Below are positions 1 to 5,476 of a stretch of DNA of 9,178 nucleotides, in pieces (position 1 is the first letter of the stretch; each line of letters opens with the position of its first letter). Made by a program: the position numbers and the translations under genes. The stretch comes from Hyphomicrobiales bacterium (lineage in GTDB: Bacteria; Pseudomonadota; Alphaproteobacteria; Rhizobiales; GCA-2746425). The notes under the pieces are model-generated. The model was not told the DNA's origin, searched no databases, and saw only the letters and a list, made by a program, of their open reading frames with translations. Location: positions 8,112 to 17,289 of the forward strand of contig NVXB01000052.1 in the NCBI GenBank assembly GCA_002746425.1, in the 5' to 3' direction.

Positions 1-188
1 TAGAGAAAAACCCTGGCATTGCTGAAATGTTGGATTTTGCCGCAGCTCTAACCGGGCTTGGTGTTAACGATCTAAATGATGACCCCGACATTTTACGCGC
101 GACACTGGCAACTCTGCTCAAAACGCAAAACGACCGCGCCAACATCACCATCGAAGTTGCCCAGCGCCTTGCAGGAAAATCGGCGTGA
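1..188 (+). CDS. coxD: CoxD-type MoxR AAA+ ATPase, C-terminal fragment (5' end outside window)
   Basis: An open frame runs from the left edge (first full codon at base 3) to a TGA at 186-188, giving 61 residues. The fragment contains a PGIAEMLDFAAAL-like stretch, which fits the C-terminal lid helices of MoxR-family AAA+ ATPases, where 'P-S-I-A-E-T-L-D-W-A' is typical. The Walker motifs lie upstream and cannot be seen. In carboxidotrophs CoxD is the AAA+ chaperone that works with the VWA protein CoxE to insert sulfur and copper into the CoxL Mo-Cu active site. The stop overlaps the GTG start of the next gene (GTGA at 185-188), so the two are probably translationally coupled. The family call rests on this short tail and on the CoxE/CoxF/CoxG genes behind it. 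Without that context only 'MoxR family' would be justified. Confidence 0.85.
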   Translation, partial: EKNPGIAEMLDFAAALTGLGVNDLNDDPDILRATLATLLKTQNDRANITIEVAQRLAGKSA

Positions 189-1369
189 GCCTGATCACCA
201 AATTCGCTGGCCGTGATCCCGGTGCCACCGCGCGCGTTGTCGGCTTTATCGCCCATCTGAGAGAGCACGGTTTTACCCTTGGCGTTGGCGAAACACAAAG
301 TGCGCTAGAAGCGCTGTGCCACGTTAGTGCCAGCGACCCCAATCAGGCATTGCTGGCCCTCAAATGCGTTTGCGCTGCATGCGAAGAAGACGTGCAACAG
401 TTTGAAGAACTGTTTGATAGTTATTGGCGCAATGCAGACCGCGTGCGGGAAAAAATCGTCAAATCCAATCAGGCACCGGCCAAAGATACACGCACCAGCC
501 AGTTTGAATCGGCTCAGCAAAGCGAAGGTGCCGGTAAAATAGACAGTCCTGATGACGCAGGAGAAGGCATGAGCGATGCCAGCGAGGGCGAGGGGAAACT
601 AATTGCCAGCCAGGTGCAAAACCTGATGAAAACAGATATGCGCGAGCTGGTCTCCGCACAAGATATTCGCGAAGCCGAGATTGTTGCGCGCCGCCTTGCC
701 ATGTCCATGCGCGACCGCCGGTCACGCCGCCGCATTAGCGCCAGCAAAGGCGCGCAGATAGATTTCCGCCGTGTGGTGCGAAAAAGCCTTTCAACTGGCG
801 GCGAGCCCATTCACTTGCCCCGCAAAAAACGCCCAGAACGCCCGGTTCAAATCACCGTTCTTTGTGATGTCTCAGGCTCGATGGTGGTCTATGCCCGCGT
901 CTTTTTGGCCTTTCTGGCCGGGCTTATTCGCGCCGATAACACGGCGGATGCCTATCTGTTTCACACAAGACTTGTGCGCATTACCGGCGCGCTGCGCGAT
1001 GATGATCCGCTGCGCGCGCTCAATAGATTGACCTTACTGGCAGATGGATTTGGCGGCGGCTCTAAAATTGGTGCCAATTTGCTGCAATTTTCCCGCACCT
1101 ATGCAAGGCGGTTTGTGGGTGGGCGCAGTGTGGTGATCATCCTGTCCGATGGCTACGATACCGACGCACCGGAGGCCATGGCGCAGGCACTAAAAGAGAT
1201 TAAAAAGCGCGGCTGCAAAATCATCTGGCTAAACCCGATGAAGGGCTGGAAGGACTACGCCCCCATTGCTGCGGGCATGGCTGCAGCTCTGCCCTTTTTG
1301 GATATGTTTGCCGCAGCAAATACACTTGAGAGCCTTGGCGCTTTGGAAAAGGAATTGGCATGGATATGA
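185..1369 (+). CDS. coxE: CoxE-family VWA domain protein, CO dehydrogenase maturation
   Basis: The protein has 394 residues, the usual CoxE length, and a GTG start that overlaps the previous stop by 4 bases. Residues 1-95 are a helical N-terminal region. Residues 97-140 are a polar, acidic, low-complexity linker. Residues 150-215 are rich in Arg/Lys. The VWA domain follows, with the MIDAS motif DVSGS at 228-232, a GGGSKIG motif near 290-296 and SDGYDTD at 321-327. The tail carries the hallmark WLNPMKGW and an ALPFLDMF segment. MoxR/VWA pairs act as chaperones; CoxD and CoxE are needed for assembling the Mo-Cu centre of aerobic CO dehydrogenase. The middle MIDAS motif has Ser (293) where many relatives have Thr, which should still coordinate metal. 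The gene is cytoplasmic with no signal peptide. The next start lies inside its 3' end. Confidence 0.93.
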   Translation: MSLITKFAGRDPGATARVVGFIAHLREHGFTLGVGETQSALEALCHVSASDPNQALLALKCVCAACEEDVQQFEELFDSYWRNADRVREKIVKSNQAPAKDTRTSQFESAQQSEGAGKIDSPDDAGEGMSDASEGEGKLIASQVQNLMKTDMRELVSAQDIREAEIVARRLAMSMRDRRSRRRISASKGAQIDFRRVVRKSLSTGGEPIHLPRKKRPERPVQITVLCDVSGSMVVYARVFLAFLAGLIRADNTADAYLFHTRLVRITGALRDDDPLRALNRLTLLADGFGGGSKIGANLLQFSRTYARRFVGGRSVVIILSDGYDTDAPEAMAQALKEIKKRGCKIIWLNPMKGWKDYAPIAAGMAAALPFLDMFAAANTLESLGALEKELAWI

Positions 1370-2205
1370 ATGGCCCGTTTGAAAACCGCACAGCCGAATT
1401 ACGCTTGGCAGGAACACCATTTGCCGTGGCCACAGTGGTGCGTACCATCAACGCCACCTCCGCCAAGCCTGGCGCCAAAGCCATCATCATGGTCGATGGC
1501 ACCATCAGCGAAGGGTGGGTTGGCGGTGGCTGCATCCGCGCCGCGATTAGCAAAGCAGCAAAGACGGCGCTTTCAGAAGGCACGACTCAATTCATCTCAC
1601 TTCGCCCCGAGGAAGTCCTTTCAGCTGAGGGGCTGGTGCCTGGTGAAAGCCGCGAAGGTGTTCAATTCGCGCGCAATGGTTGCCCCAGCCAAGGCTCGAT
1701 GGACATATTTATAGAACCCATATTGCCGCAGCCAGAGCTTATGATTTGTGGCTCCGGCCCCGTAGCTCTGGCCCTGTTACAACTGGCTAAAACCTTCAAT
1801 TTTGCCATAACACTTTGCGCGCCAGATGTTGCCAGTCTGGATTTGTCCAGTAACTGCAAGGCGCAGAGCGATTACATATTTGCCAATGAAACCGCCGTAA
1901 ACCGTTACGTTGTCATAGCCACCCAAGGAAAGGGCGATGAAGCCGCCTTAAATGCCGCCGTGACAACCAAGGCACATTACATAGGGTTTGTTGGAAGCCG
2001 CAGAAAATTTGAAACACTTGCAGATCGACTAAAAAAATCCGGACTGAATCACGAACTGTTCGACGAGGTTAGCTGCCCTGCTGGATTAAATATTGGTGCC
2101 ATCACACCTGAGGAAATTGCGCTGTCAATCCTTTCAGAAATCACAATGAAACGCCGCGATATGCAGCGTTCAAATGGAGAAAAACATGGCGTATTCTTCC
2201 TCTGA
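1360..2205 (+). CDS. coxF: XdhC/CoxI-family protein (CoxF-like), molybdenum cofactor maturation
   Basis: The protein has 281 residues with the two-part architecture of the family. The N-terminal XdhC_CoxI domain (about 15-70) contains WVGGGCIRAAI at 53-63, and a central NGCPSQGSMDIFIEP stretch lies at 106-120. The C-terminal Rossmann domain begins near 127 with CGSGPVALALLQLA and ends with PAGLNIGAITPEEIALSIL around 240-258. XdhC proteins bind and sulfurate molybdenum cofactor and hand it to molybdenum hydroxylases; CoxF is the member that follows coxE in cox clusters. Cys58 and Cys108 fall in conserved motifs. The ATG at 1360 is preferred because AAAAGGA (1346-1352) lies 7 bases upstream. 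The ATG at 1366 would give an ATGA overlap with the coxE stop but with poorer spacing. The symbol follows gene order; XdhC-family protein is the safe name. Confidence 0.88.
   Translation: MDMNGPFENRTAELRLAGTPFAVATVVRTINATSAKPGAKAIIMVDGTISEGWVGGGCIRAAISKAAKTALSEGTTQFISLRPEEVLSAEGLVPGESREGVQFARNGCPSQGSMDIFIEPILPQPELMICGSGPVALALLQLAKTFNFAITLCAPDVASLDLSSNCKAQSDYIFANETAVNRYVVIATQGKGDEAALNAAVTTKAHYIGFVGSRRKFETLADRLKKSGLNHELFDEVSCPAGLNIGAITPEEIALSILSEITMKRRDMQRSNGEKHGVFFL
2176..2180 (+). promoter_or_regulatory. Ribosome binding site of the small cox-cluster ORF
   Basis: GGAGA lies inside the 3' end of the coxF-like gene, 5 bases before the ATG at 2186. It is one of the better Shine-Dalgarno matches in the window and is the main positional argument that the small ORF behind it is translated. 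The site is inside coding sequence, so it could also have arisen by chance. Confidence 0.45.
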
Positions 2206-2350
2206 AACCACTACAGGTGAAAAATCTGCTCCCCAGATGCCCTTGTTTTCATGTAAACTGGTTTTCACCCGCTTGATTCAGCGTTTGATACCTGAACTCA
2301 CACCAGAGCAAATCAAGATGTTTGCCTCTATCAAATTCCCCTGCTGTTAA
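2186..2350 (+). CDS. Small hypothetical protein (54 aa) between coxF and coxG
   Basis: An ATG at 2186 opens a 54-residue frame that closes with TAA at 2348-2350. It fills almost all of the 157-base gap between coxF and coxG, while the genes before it overlap. Its start overlaps the coxF-like gene by 20 bases and has GGAGA 5 bases upstream. The translation starts MAYSSSETTTGEKS, a polar Ser/Thr-rich head. It continues with a likely amphipathic helical part (residues about 23-50, containing RLIQRLIPEL and TPEQIKMF) and ends in FPCC. Three Cys are present (23, 53, 54). There is no signal peptide or evident membrane segment. I do not recognise the family. The paired C-terminal Cys suggest metal or thiol chemistry, but that is inference. 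It could instead be untranslated spacer, since an ORF of this length can arise by chance. Confidence 0.45.
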   Translation: MAYSSSETTTGEKSAPQMPLFSCKLVFTRLIQRLIPELTPEQIKMFASIKFPCC

Positions 2351-2354
2351 AGGA
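2351..2354 (+). promoter_or_regulatory. Ribosome binding site deciding the TTG start of coxG
   Basis: AGGA lies 8 bases before the TTG at 2363 and directly follows the TAA of the small ORF. No ATG or GTG is available between that in-frame TAA and the conserved CoxG N-terminus, so this site together with TTG defines the start. Confidence 0.5.
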
Positions 2355-2362
2355 ACACCCCC

Positions 2363-2815
2363 TTGGAACTTAGTGACGAAATCCTGATCAATGCCCCAGT
2401 ATCAGACGTATATGCTGCCCTGAATGACCCCAAAATACTCCAGGAATGCATTCCCGGTTGTGAGGAGTTGATCAAACATTCAGATACCGAGCTGGAAGCC
2501 AAAGTCGTGCTCAAAGTTGGACCAGTAAAAGCCAAATTCTCCGGTAATGTCACACTCGACACAACTGGCGCGCCAAATAAATTTTCATTAACCGGAACCG
2601 GCAATGGCGGCGTCGCTGGGTTTGCCAAGGGCGGCGCAGATGTCACCCTTGAAGCAGATGGCGACAACACGTTGCTGAAATATTCAGCCAAGGCAGAGAT
2701 TGGCGGTAAAATCGCCCAGTTGGGTAGCCGTTTGATGACCAGCACTGCCAAAAAACTGGCCACTAAATTCTTCACTCGCTTCGCGGAAGTCGTCGGCGAA
2801 GAGCAAGCCACATAG
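2363..2815 (+). CDS. coxG: CoxG, SRPBCC-fold CO dehydrogenase subunit G
   Basis: The protein has 150 residues and matches the CoxG family along its whole length. The N-terminal beta strand and helix read ELSDEILINAPVSDVYAALN, IPGCEEL follows at 31-37, and the C-terminal helix opens with GGKIAQLGSRLM near 114-125 and continues with KKLATKFFTRFAEVV. This is the short form without the C-terminal membrane extension of some CoxG proteins. CoxG is linked to membrane association of CO dehydrogenase, and mycobacterial work reports that it binds quinone and passes it to the enzyme. The start is TTG, fixed by an in-frame TAA 15 bases upstream and by AGGA at 2351-2354. It shares its reading frame with the small ORF upstream, from which it is separated by that stop. 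A strong inverted repeat begins 8 bases after its TAG stop. Confidence 0.93.
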   Translation: MELSDEILINAPVSDVYAALNDPKILQECIPGCEELIKHSDTELEAKVVLKVGPVKAKFSGNVTLDTTGAPNKFSLTGTGNGGVAGFAKGGADVTLEADGDNTLLKYSAKAEIGGKIAQLGSRLMTSTAKKLATKFFTRFAEVVGEEQAT

Positions 2816-2823
2816 CCAATAAT

Positions 2824-2867
2824 TTCAGGCAAACCAGCAGCACATAAGCAACGCTGGTTTGCCTGAA
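2824..2867. terminator. Perfect 15-bp inverted repeat after coxG, probable transcription terminator
   Basis: The left arm TTCAGGCAAACCAGC (2824-2838) is exactly complementary to the right arm GCTGGTTTGCCTGAA (2853-2867), with a 14-base loop. It starts 8 bases after the coxG stop and lies ahead of the sugar operon, the expected place for a terminator. No T-run follows on the + strand (next bases TAATATCG), so it is not a textbook intrinsic terminator. It could instead be a processing or mRNA-stabilising hairpin. Confidence 0.6.
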
Positions 2868-2876
2868 TAATATCGC

Positions 2877-2882
2877 TATAAT
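2877..2882 (+). promoter_or_regulatory. Candidate -10 element of the sugar operon
   Basis: TATAAT is a perfect -10 match 33 bases before the kinase start and just after the terminator-like hairpin, which is where a promoter is needed. With 17-base spacing the -35 position (2854-2859, CTGGTT) fits TTGACA poorly and falls inside the hairpin arm. The call is therefore weak, and an activator-dependent promoter would be needed to explain it. Confidence 0.25.
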
Positions 2883-2915
2883 CCACTCAGCAGTATCAAT
2901 GTTGGTGGAGAAAAT

Positions 2916-4394
2916 ATGGCGGGCGAACTAACCATTGGCATTGATGTTGGCACCACTTCTGTCAAAGCAGGCTTGCTGGACCAAAATGGCAAAGTGCTCG
3001 ACTATTTTGTTCAACCCTACCTCACGCGCCGCCACGATGATGGGCGTGTAGAGCAAGATGCCAATGACTGGGTAGACGCAATTGAGGCCGCCTTTCTCAA
3101 ATTTGCCGGTGCCATGGCCAATGTCGCGGCAATTGGCATGTGTTCGCAGGTAAACACCCATGTTTTTGTGGATACCAATGGCAATCCGCTGGAGCCAGCC
3201 ATTGTCTGGCAAGATGGCCGTGCGAGTCTCGAGGCGCAAAAACTTGATACCCAAATAACCGAGGCGCAACGCATTGCCTGGTGGGGCGCTCCTATGCCCA
3301 TCGATGCCAGCCACGCGCTATCGCGCATGCTTTGGGTGGCCAATAACCGCCCCCAAGTGTGGGAGAAAACCGCTTGGGTGATGCTGCCCAAGGATTACTG
3401 CCAGCTTAAACTGACCGGTAATGCCACAAGTGATGCCCTGTCCAACATTGGACTGGTGGATCAGCATCTGCGCTATATTCCAGAAGTTTTAGAACTTGTT
3501 CCTGGCGCCAATGAACGCCTTGCGCCCCTTCAGCCGATCAAAGCCATTATAGGCGAAGTGCGCAGCGGCCCTGCCAAAGGCATACCCATTGCCAATTGCA
3601 CCATGGATGGCTGGACCGGGCTGCTGGGCTGCGGTGGCTACAGTGATAAAACCACGTCCTATCTAAGCGGCACCAGCGAAATACTCGGCATCAACACCAA
3701 AACCATTGTGCCAACACCAGGCGTCATCGTTTTCCCCGAATGCGAGGGCATACGGTTACACGCCGGTCCCACGCAATCTGGCGGCGCGGCAAAGCTTTGG
3801 TATGGCCAGCTTACCTCGCAAAGCCCGCAGGAAATGTCGGCACAAGCGGCGGCATCGGACTACAGCCGCCCTGCCCCCATATTCATTCCGCATTTACAGG
3901 GCGAGCGGGCACCCATCTGGAAATCTCATACGCGCGGGATCTTTTTGGGACTGGATCAAAAAACCAACGCGGCCGATATGGCGCGCAGTGTTTATGAGGG
4001 CGTCGCGTTTTCAGTGCGGCAATTATTGGAAACGCTGGAACGTTCGGCAAATTTAACCAATGAAACCATCACCTGCGGCGGCGGCGGGTTTCAATCCCAT
4101 ACCTGGAACCAGATCAGGGCCAACGTATTGGGACGGCACCTACGCCGCATCAAGGTAAAAGACCCCGGCATTTTAGGCGCGTCCGGCATCGCGGCCTGCG
4201 CGGTGGGATTACATACCAGCTTCGCCGATGCTTTTGGCCAAATCACCAGCTTTGACGCGCAGTACGAGCCAGATGCCAAGGCCAAACAACGCTATGACGC
4301 GCTGTTCCAGATTTACAAGGATGCCATCATTGCGAACGAAGGCCTTAATCAATCTTTCCTAGACGTAACTAGCAATAATGGTGTAGCAAATTGA
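2916..4394 (+). CDS. FGGY-family carbohydrate kinase (xylulokinase-like)
   Basis: The protein has 492 residues, normal for FGGY kinases. Such enzymes transfer the ATP gamma-phosphate to a ketose or polyol in the cytoplasm. The N-terminal domain opens with the phosphate-binding motif IGIDVGTTSVKAGLLD (7-22). WQDGRA at 98-103 lies in the substrate region, followed by PKDYCQLKLTG near 158-168 and SDALSNIGLVD (172-182). MDGWTGLLGCGG at 230-241 opens the second domain, with Asp231 the probable catalytic base. PHLQGERAPIW (325-335) matches the FGGY consensus region, and CGGGGFQS (387-394) is the adenosine-binding loop. The ATG is preceded by GGTGGAG 5 bases away. The gene heads an operon with binding protein, ATPase and permease genes, so its substrate is probably the imported sugar or its isomerised form. 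The sequence resembles xylulokinase most, but no pentose genes support that, so I give no symbol. Confidence 0.92.
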   Translation: MAGELTIGIDVGTTSVKAGLLDQNGKVLDYFVQPYLTRRHDDGRVEQDANDWVDAIEAAFLKFAGAMANVAAIGMCSQVNTHVFVDTNGNPLEPAIVWQDGRASLEAQKLDTQITEAQRIAWWGAPMPIDASHALSRMLWVANNRPQVWEKTAWVMLPKDYCQLKLTGNATSDALSNIGLVDQHLRYIPEVLELVPGANERLAPLQPIKAIIGEVRSGPAKGIPIANCTMDGWTGLLGCGGYSDKTTSYLSGTSEILGINTKTIVPTPGVIVFPECEGIRLHAGPTQSGGAAKLWYGQLTSQSPQEMSAQAAASDYSRPAPIFIPHLQGERAPIWKSHTRGIFLGLDQKTNAADMARSVYEGVAFSVRQLLETLERSANLTNETITCGGGGFQSHTWNQIRANVLGRHLRRIKVKDPGILGASGIAACAVGLHTSFADAFGQITSFDAQYEPDAKAKQRYDALFQIYKDAIIANEGLNQSFLDVTSNNGVAN

Positions 4395-4411
4395 CGATAT
4401 CCTGGGGGAAG

Positions 4412-4426
4412 GGCCATGCAATGGCC
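4412..4426. repeat. Short inverted repeat in the leader of the binding-protein gene
   Basis: GGCCAT and ATGGCC flank a 3-base loop (GCA), forming a compact 6-bp hairpin in the 87-base gap between kinase and binding protein. It hides two ATG triplets (4416 and 4421) just behind a G-rich Shine-Dalgarno-like stretch (4404-4413). It may affect initiation there. A hairpin this short can also be chance. Confidence 0.3.
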
Positions 4427-4465
4427 GATGCGTACATGGCTCTCGCCCCTTCAAATACTAAGTAA
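4421..4465 (+). other. Possible 14-residue leader peptide ORF
   Basis: An ATG at 4421 lies 7 bases after a G-rich, AAGG-containing stretch (4404-4413). It opens a 14-codon frame (MADAYMALAPSNTK) that stops with TAA at 4463-4465, 16 bases before the binding-protein ATG. Its place between two operon genes, with better ribosome-site spacing than the ATG at 4416, makes a leader peptide conceivable. Nothing in its composition points to a particular regulatory amino acid, and it may be untranslated. Confidence 0.2.
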
Positions 4466-4471
4466 AAAACC

Positions 4472-4476
4472 GGGAG
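4472..4476 (+). promoter_or_regulatory. Ribosome binding site deciding the start of the binding-protein gene
   Basis: GGGAG lies 5 bases before the ATG at 4482. It selects this start over the in-frame ATG at 4416, which would add 22 polar residues ahead of an otherwise normal signal peptide. Confidence 0.6.
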
Positions 4477-4481
4477 TGAGT

Positions 4482-5411
4482 ATGTTTAATTTTAAATCGA
4501 TGACGGGTTTGATGGCAGGTGCTGTCATGAGTATTGCCGCGAGTAATGCTCCTGTTATGGCTCAGGAAATCACTGTTATAACACCCTATCTTGCACAACC
4601 CGGCACGCAAATGTTCATCGAGGGTTTCAAGGCTGAGGCCACCAATATGGGTTGGACGCCCAATGTGATTGATACCGCTGGTGATATCGCCGCTGTCATC
4701 AGCCGCATTGAAGATGCTGTCACCAAACAAGTTGATGCGATTGTCATCAATGTCGATCCCGCACAAATCGAAGCTGGACTGGCCGTTGCCAAGGAAGCTG
4801 GCATTCCGGTTATCGGCATGGACAGCGGCACAAGCCCACTGCTGGTCAGCAACATCACCTCCAATGGCTATGCCATGGCAGCGGAAACATCCGTTTATGT
4901 GGCCAATCGCATTGAAGGCAAAGGCAAAGTCGTCATGTTCGTCTTTGATGCTTTCCCGCCTGTGCAAATTCGCGGCGTTGTCGCCGATGCCATTTTTGGC
5001 AATTTCCCGGATATCGAAGTCATCGACCGCGTGACACCTGATGTATCTGATGGCGGCATTGCCGATAGCCGCGCTAAAATGGAAGCCATTTTGGCCGCCA
5101 ACCCAGAAGCTGGCAGCATTGCTGCTGTTTGGGCTGCATGGGACCAACCCGCTCTTGGCGCGTTGCAGGCCATTGAAGACGCTGGTCGCGGCGGCGAAGG
5201 TATCGTCATCGTCGGTATTGATGCCAATCCTCAAGCGCGTGATGCCATTGCCGCAGGCGGCAACTTTGAAGCATCCGTGGCGCAGGATTTTGTCGGCATC
5301 GGCAAAATGACCGCTGGCGTTGTTGCGCGCGCCATCAAAGGCGAAACCATCAAGGAATCCGTCATTTATGTGCCAACAGTGCTGATCACATCAGCCAATG
5401 TCGGCCAATAA
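4482..5411 (+). CDS. Periplasmic sugar-binding protein of an ABC importer (RbsB-like, Peripla_BP_4)
   Basis: From the ATG at 4482 the protein has 309 residues, the usual size for this family. Residues 1-27 form a signal peptide with Lys5, a hydrophobic core and a probable cleavage after PVMA, giving a mature start of QEITVI. The two-lobed fold is indicated by VITPYLAQPGTQMFIEGFK (strand 1 and helix 1), DAIVINVDPAQIE, a hinge-region IPVIGMDSG near 117-125, an Arg in PPVQIRGVV that commonly contacts sugar, and IVIVGIDANPQARDAI in the second lobe. The protein would capture a sugar in the periplasm and deliver it to the permease encoded two genes downstream. The ligand cannot be assigned from sequence alone. 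The gap of 87 bases after the kinase and the hairpin following the stop suggest separate tuning of its high expression. Confidence 0.93.
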   Translation: MFNFKSMTGLMAGAVMSIAASNAPVMAQEITVITPYLAQPGTQMFIEGFKAEATNMGWTPNVIDTAGDIAAVISRIEDAVTKQVDAIVINVDPAQIEAGLAVAKEAGIPVIGMDSGTSPLLVSNITSNGYAMAAETSVYVANRIEGKGKVVMFVFDAFPPVQIRGVVADAIFGNFPDIEVIDRVTPDVSDGGIADSRAKMEAILAANPEAGSIAAVWAAWDQPALGALQAIEDAGRGGEGIVIVGIDANPQARDAIAAGGNFEASVAQDFVGIGKMTAGVVARAIKGETIKESVIYVPTVLITSANVGQ

Positions 5412-5429
5412 TCCTTTGAAGTAATTGCG

Positions 5430-5455
5430 GCGGCGAGTTTCAAAAAGCTCGCCGC
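5430..5455 (+). terminator. Hairpin between binding-protein and ATPase genes, attenuator-like
   Basis: GCGGCGAG (5430-5437) pairs with CTCGCCGC (5448-5455). Inside this, a G-U and two A-U pairs close a CAAA loop (5441-5444), and TTCGTTGTTT follows. This is close to an intrinsic terminator with an imperfect T-tract, inside an operon. Such partial terminators or mRNA-stabilising hairpins after binding-protein genes are a known way to make more binding protein than membrane components. Confidence 0.55.
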
Positions 5456-5476
5456 TTCGTTGTTTGAGTAACCAAT

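Noticed and set aside
2778..2801. CTTCGC/GCGAAG inverted repeat in the 3' end of coxG
   Set aside because: It is a short imperfect structure inside conserved coding sequence and is best explained by codon content.
2347..2886. 179-codon open frame on the - strand across coxG
   Set aside because: It is antisense to the well-supported coxG gene and runs into the terminator-like repeat, with no domain or ribosome site seen.
4391..4396. TTGACG as a -35 element for a promoter before the binding-protein gene
   Set aside because: No acceptable -10 hexamer occurs 16 to 18 bases downstream, and the sequence overlaps the kinase stop codon.
4416..4481. Upstream in-frame ATG start for the binding protein
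   Set aside because: It would put 22 polar residues ahead of a normal signal peptide, its G-rich ribosome site is only 2 bases away, and the ATG at 4482 has GGGAG at good spacing.
4458..5234. 258-codon open frame on the - strand opposite the binding-protein gene
   Set aside because: It lies fully antisense to a clear binding-protein gene, has a composition typical of codon-bias shadows (rich in Asp, Asn, Ile, His) and shows no recognisable domain.
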